Positions 62,443-64,000 of a stretch of 64,000 nucleotides of DNA are shown one piece after another (within the stretch, counting starts at the first letter, position 1; the number at the start of each line of letters is the position of its first letter). The position numbers and the translations under genes were made by a program. Under the pieces are notes generated by a model, which made no database searches, was not told where the DNA came from, and saw only the letters and a program-made list of their open reading frames with translations. The DNA lies in assembly GCF_918698115.1 (NCBI RefSeq), contig NZ_CAKKLV010000003.1:310001-374000 (forward strand), written 5' to 3'. The DNA comes from Peribacillus sp. Bi96. GTDB lineage: Bacteria; Bacillota; Bacilli; Bacillales; DSM-1321.

Positions 62443-64000
62443 TTATTTCTGCGTTACTTCCTCCATTAATATTCTACGCAATATTTTCCCTACAGCTGAT
62501 TTTGGCAGTTGTTCCCTGAACTCAAAACTTCGCGGCACTTTGTATCTGGCCAATCGCTGCACGCAAAACTCCCTGATTTCCTGCTCCGTGACTGACTTTC
62601 CTTTCTTTAAAACTATGGCCGCATTAATCGTTTCCCCGCGGTATGTATCCGGAATTCCATATACACATGTCTCTTTTATAGCTGGATGCTGATAAATGAT
62701 ATCTTCCACTTCGATTGGATAAACATTATAACCGCTTGCTATGATCATATCTTTCTTTCTTCCTACTATATAAAAATATCCTTCTTCATCCATCGTCGCG
62801 ATGTCCCCCGTGTATAGCCAGCCGTCACGCAAAGCAGTTACCGTTTCCTCAGGATTATTCCAATACCCCTTCATTACCTGAGGTCCTTTAATGATAAGTT
62901 CGCCTATTCCCCCTGTTGGCAATTCATCTGTCCCTGTTTTCAAATCAACGATTTTGGCATCAGTATTAGGATATGGAATTCCAATACTTCCTGGTTTTTT
63001 TTGTCCCATTACAGGGTTCCGGTGTGTTGTAGGTGAAGTTTCAGACATGCCGAACCCTTCCGATATCGAAATGCCTAATTTTTTTTCGAATTGATGGATG
63101 ATTTCTATCGGGAGTGGGGCTGAACCGCAGCTGCAGTACTTTAAGCAACTTAAATCATCCGCCGTTAAATCCGGATGATTCAATAAGGCGATATACATGG
63201 TCGGGACGCCTGGGAAAATCGTTGGCCGATGTTTCCGAATTAAATCTACCACCTTGTTTATTTCGAATTTTTCTAACGTGATATAAGTCGATCCGGCATA
63301 TATGGCACTATTCAATCGTCCATTACCAAACACATGAAATAATGGGGTCAATCCAAGCATTCGTTCGCCGGGTCTTTGGAGTTGAAGGGAATTTGCCGTA
63401 AAGGAAAAGTCTTGAAAAACATTGGAAACCAAATTAGAGTGCGTGAGCATGACTCCTTTTGATTTACCTGTAGTCCCACCTGTATATTGAAGTACAGCCA
63501 AAGCTTCCTCAGGGTCGATGGCCAATGCTGGAAGTACCATATCCACCCTGGATAAATCCGGTTCACTTTTTAGTATTGTTTCCGCAGAAATAAACGTTAA
63601 CTTATCAGAAAAACCAGCCAGCACTAATTTATCCAGTTGTTCCTCACGGCCAATGAACCAGGTCGCTTCTGAATCACTTAAAATATATGCTAATTCACTT
63701 GACTGGTACATGGGGTTTACTTGAACGACCACACCACCCATACGATGTATGGCATAATAGGCAATGATATATTCTAGACAATTTGGCAGCATGATTGCTA
63801 TCCGATCATTTAATTGAAATCCCTGATTGGATAAATCCACGGCAAAACGATCTGATGCATTCTTCAATTCCAAATAAGTCAGTTCCCTCTCTCCATCTAT
63901 GACTGCTTTGCAGGTAGGGTAATGATGGGCCGAACGCTCTAAAAGTCCGTATAATGACAATGAGGGAATCTCCATTACAGAAGGGGTTCCTTTTGGATAA
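62443..64000 (-). CDS. long-chain fatty-acid-CoA ligase (AMP-binding), 5' end outside the window
   Basis: At least 518 residues are encoded. The adenylate-forming motifs are complete: YTGGTTGKSKGVML (P-loop, about 167 from the internal ATG at 63975), YTGDIATMDEEGYF and the C-terminal KILRRIL with its catalytic lysine. Although an ATG occurs at 63975, the frame upstream reads YPKGTPSV, which matches the usual YPxGVP segment near the N-terminus of this family, so the true start lies beyond position 64000. It activates fatty acids to acyl-CoA using ATP. Confidence 0.9.
   Translation of the reverse strand, partial: YPKGTPSVMEIPSLSLYGLLERSAHHYPTCKAVIDGERELTYLELKNASDRFAVDLSNQGFQLNDRIAIMLPNCLEYIIAYYAIHRMGGVVVQVNPMYQSSELAYILSDSEATWFIGREEQLDKLVLAGFSDKLTFISAETILKSEPDLSRVDMVLPALAIDPEEALAVLQYTGGTTGKSKGVMLTHSNLVSNVFQDFSFTANSLQLQRPGERMLGLTPLFHVFGNGRLNSAIYAGSTYITLEKFEINKVVDLIRKHRPTIFPGVPTMYIALLNHPDLTADDLSCLKYCSCGSAPLPIEIIHQFEKKLGISISEGFGMSETSPTTHRNPVMGQKKPGSIGIPYPNTDAKIVDLKTGTDELPTGGIGELIIKGPQVMKGYWNNPEETVTALRDGWLYTGDIATMDEEGYFYIVGRKKDMIIASGYNVYPIEVEDIIYQHPAIKETCVYGIPDTYRGETINAAIVLKKGKSVTEQEIREFCVQRLARYKVPRSFEFREQLPKSAVGKILRRILMEEVTQK

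Overview
The window is low-GC DNA with strong AGGAGG-type ribosome binding sites, frequent TTG and GTG starts, and gene families typical of Bacillaceae (a CstR/YrkE-type sulfur locus, a Fer-type 4Fe-4S ferredoxin, BsdB/BsdC/YclD-like decarboxylase genes, MocR regulators, paired SMR pumps). It looks like a chromosomal accessory-metabolism region of a Bacillus or Peribacillus-like soil bacterium. Genus is inferred from gene content only. No tRNA, rRNA, CRISPR array, phage or complete insertion sequence was seen.

Layout. 1-2.5 kb: a persulfide-responsive cst locus (rhodanese genes, DsrE2 protein, CstR) with two matching palindromic operators, a frameshifted rhodanese gene and about 21 tandem copies of a 21-bp repeat. 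2.5-9.6 kb: HutD-like protein, GltS, HutG and, upstream, a sensor kinase plus sigma-54 activator; a near-consensus -24/-12 promoter precedes hutG. 10.2-16 kb: racemase, GNAT acyltransferase, amino acid permease, M20 hydrolase and RpiR regulator, matching the N-succinyl-amino-acid route that converts D- to L-amino acids. 16.7-18.7 kb: a thioesterase, small ORFs and a 444-bp element bounded by inverted repeats. 18.7-33.9 kb: aromatic catabolism, with a TIM-barrel enzyme (possible dehydroshikimate dehydratase), MFS transporters, catechol ortho-cleavage operon (CatA, thiolase, DUF3870 protein, CatB, CoA transferase subunits, carboxymuconolactone decarboxylase-like protein, cyclase), enol-lactonase-like hydrolase, ferredoxin, UbiD/UbiX decarboxylase and a MerR regulator. 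35-38 kb: ClpP-like protein, and an M20 gene and a PucR gene both truncated at one junction. 38.4-45.2 kb: a small kinase-like protein, then an operon of regulator, M81 protein, N-acyl-D-amino-acid deacylase and MFS. 45.7-49.7 kb: MocR regulator, decayed aminotransferase, EamA and LysE exporters. 50-55 kb: two-gene DUF3100-type membrane system with an M20 hydrolase, SMR pair, HAD phosphatase. 55-61 kb: DeoR regulator and an ABC importer with an alkaline-phosphatase-fold enzyme. 61-64 kb: decayed peptide-ABC ATPase gene, a secreted or anchored unknown, and an acyl-CoA ligase running off the right edge.

How it fits together. The aromatic block could carry out protocatechuate to catechol (UbiD/UbiX), catechol to cis,cis-muconate (CatA), muconolactone (CatB), then beta-ketoadipate and its CoA thiolysis. 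No recognisable CatC is present. The most unusual signal is a pair of structurally conserved leader elements (28062-28202 and 29272-29442). Each has the same promoter spacing, a long first hairpin with compensatory changes, and a second hairpin ending in a U-tract. One precedes the catabolic operon and the other precedes the alpha/beta hydrolase gene, which suggests shared transcription attenuation by an unidentified signal. Two independent D-amino-acid salvage modules and several decayed genes show a region under active turnover.
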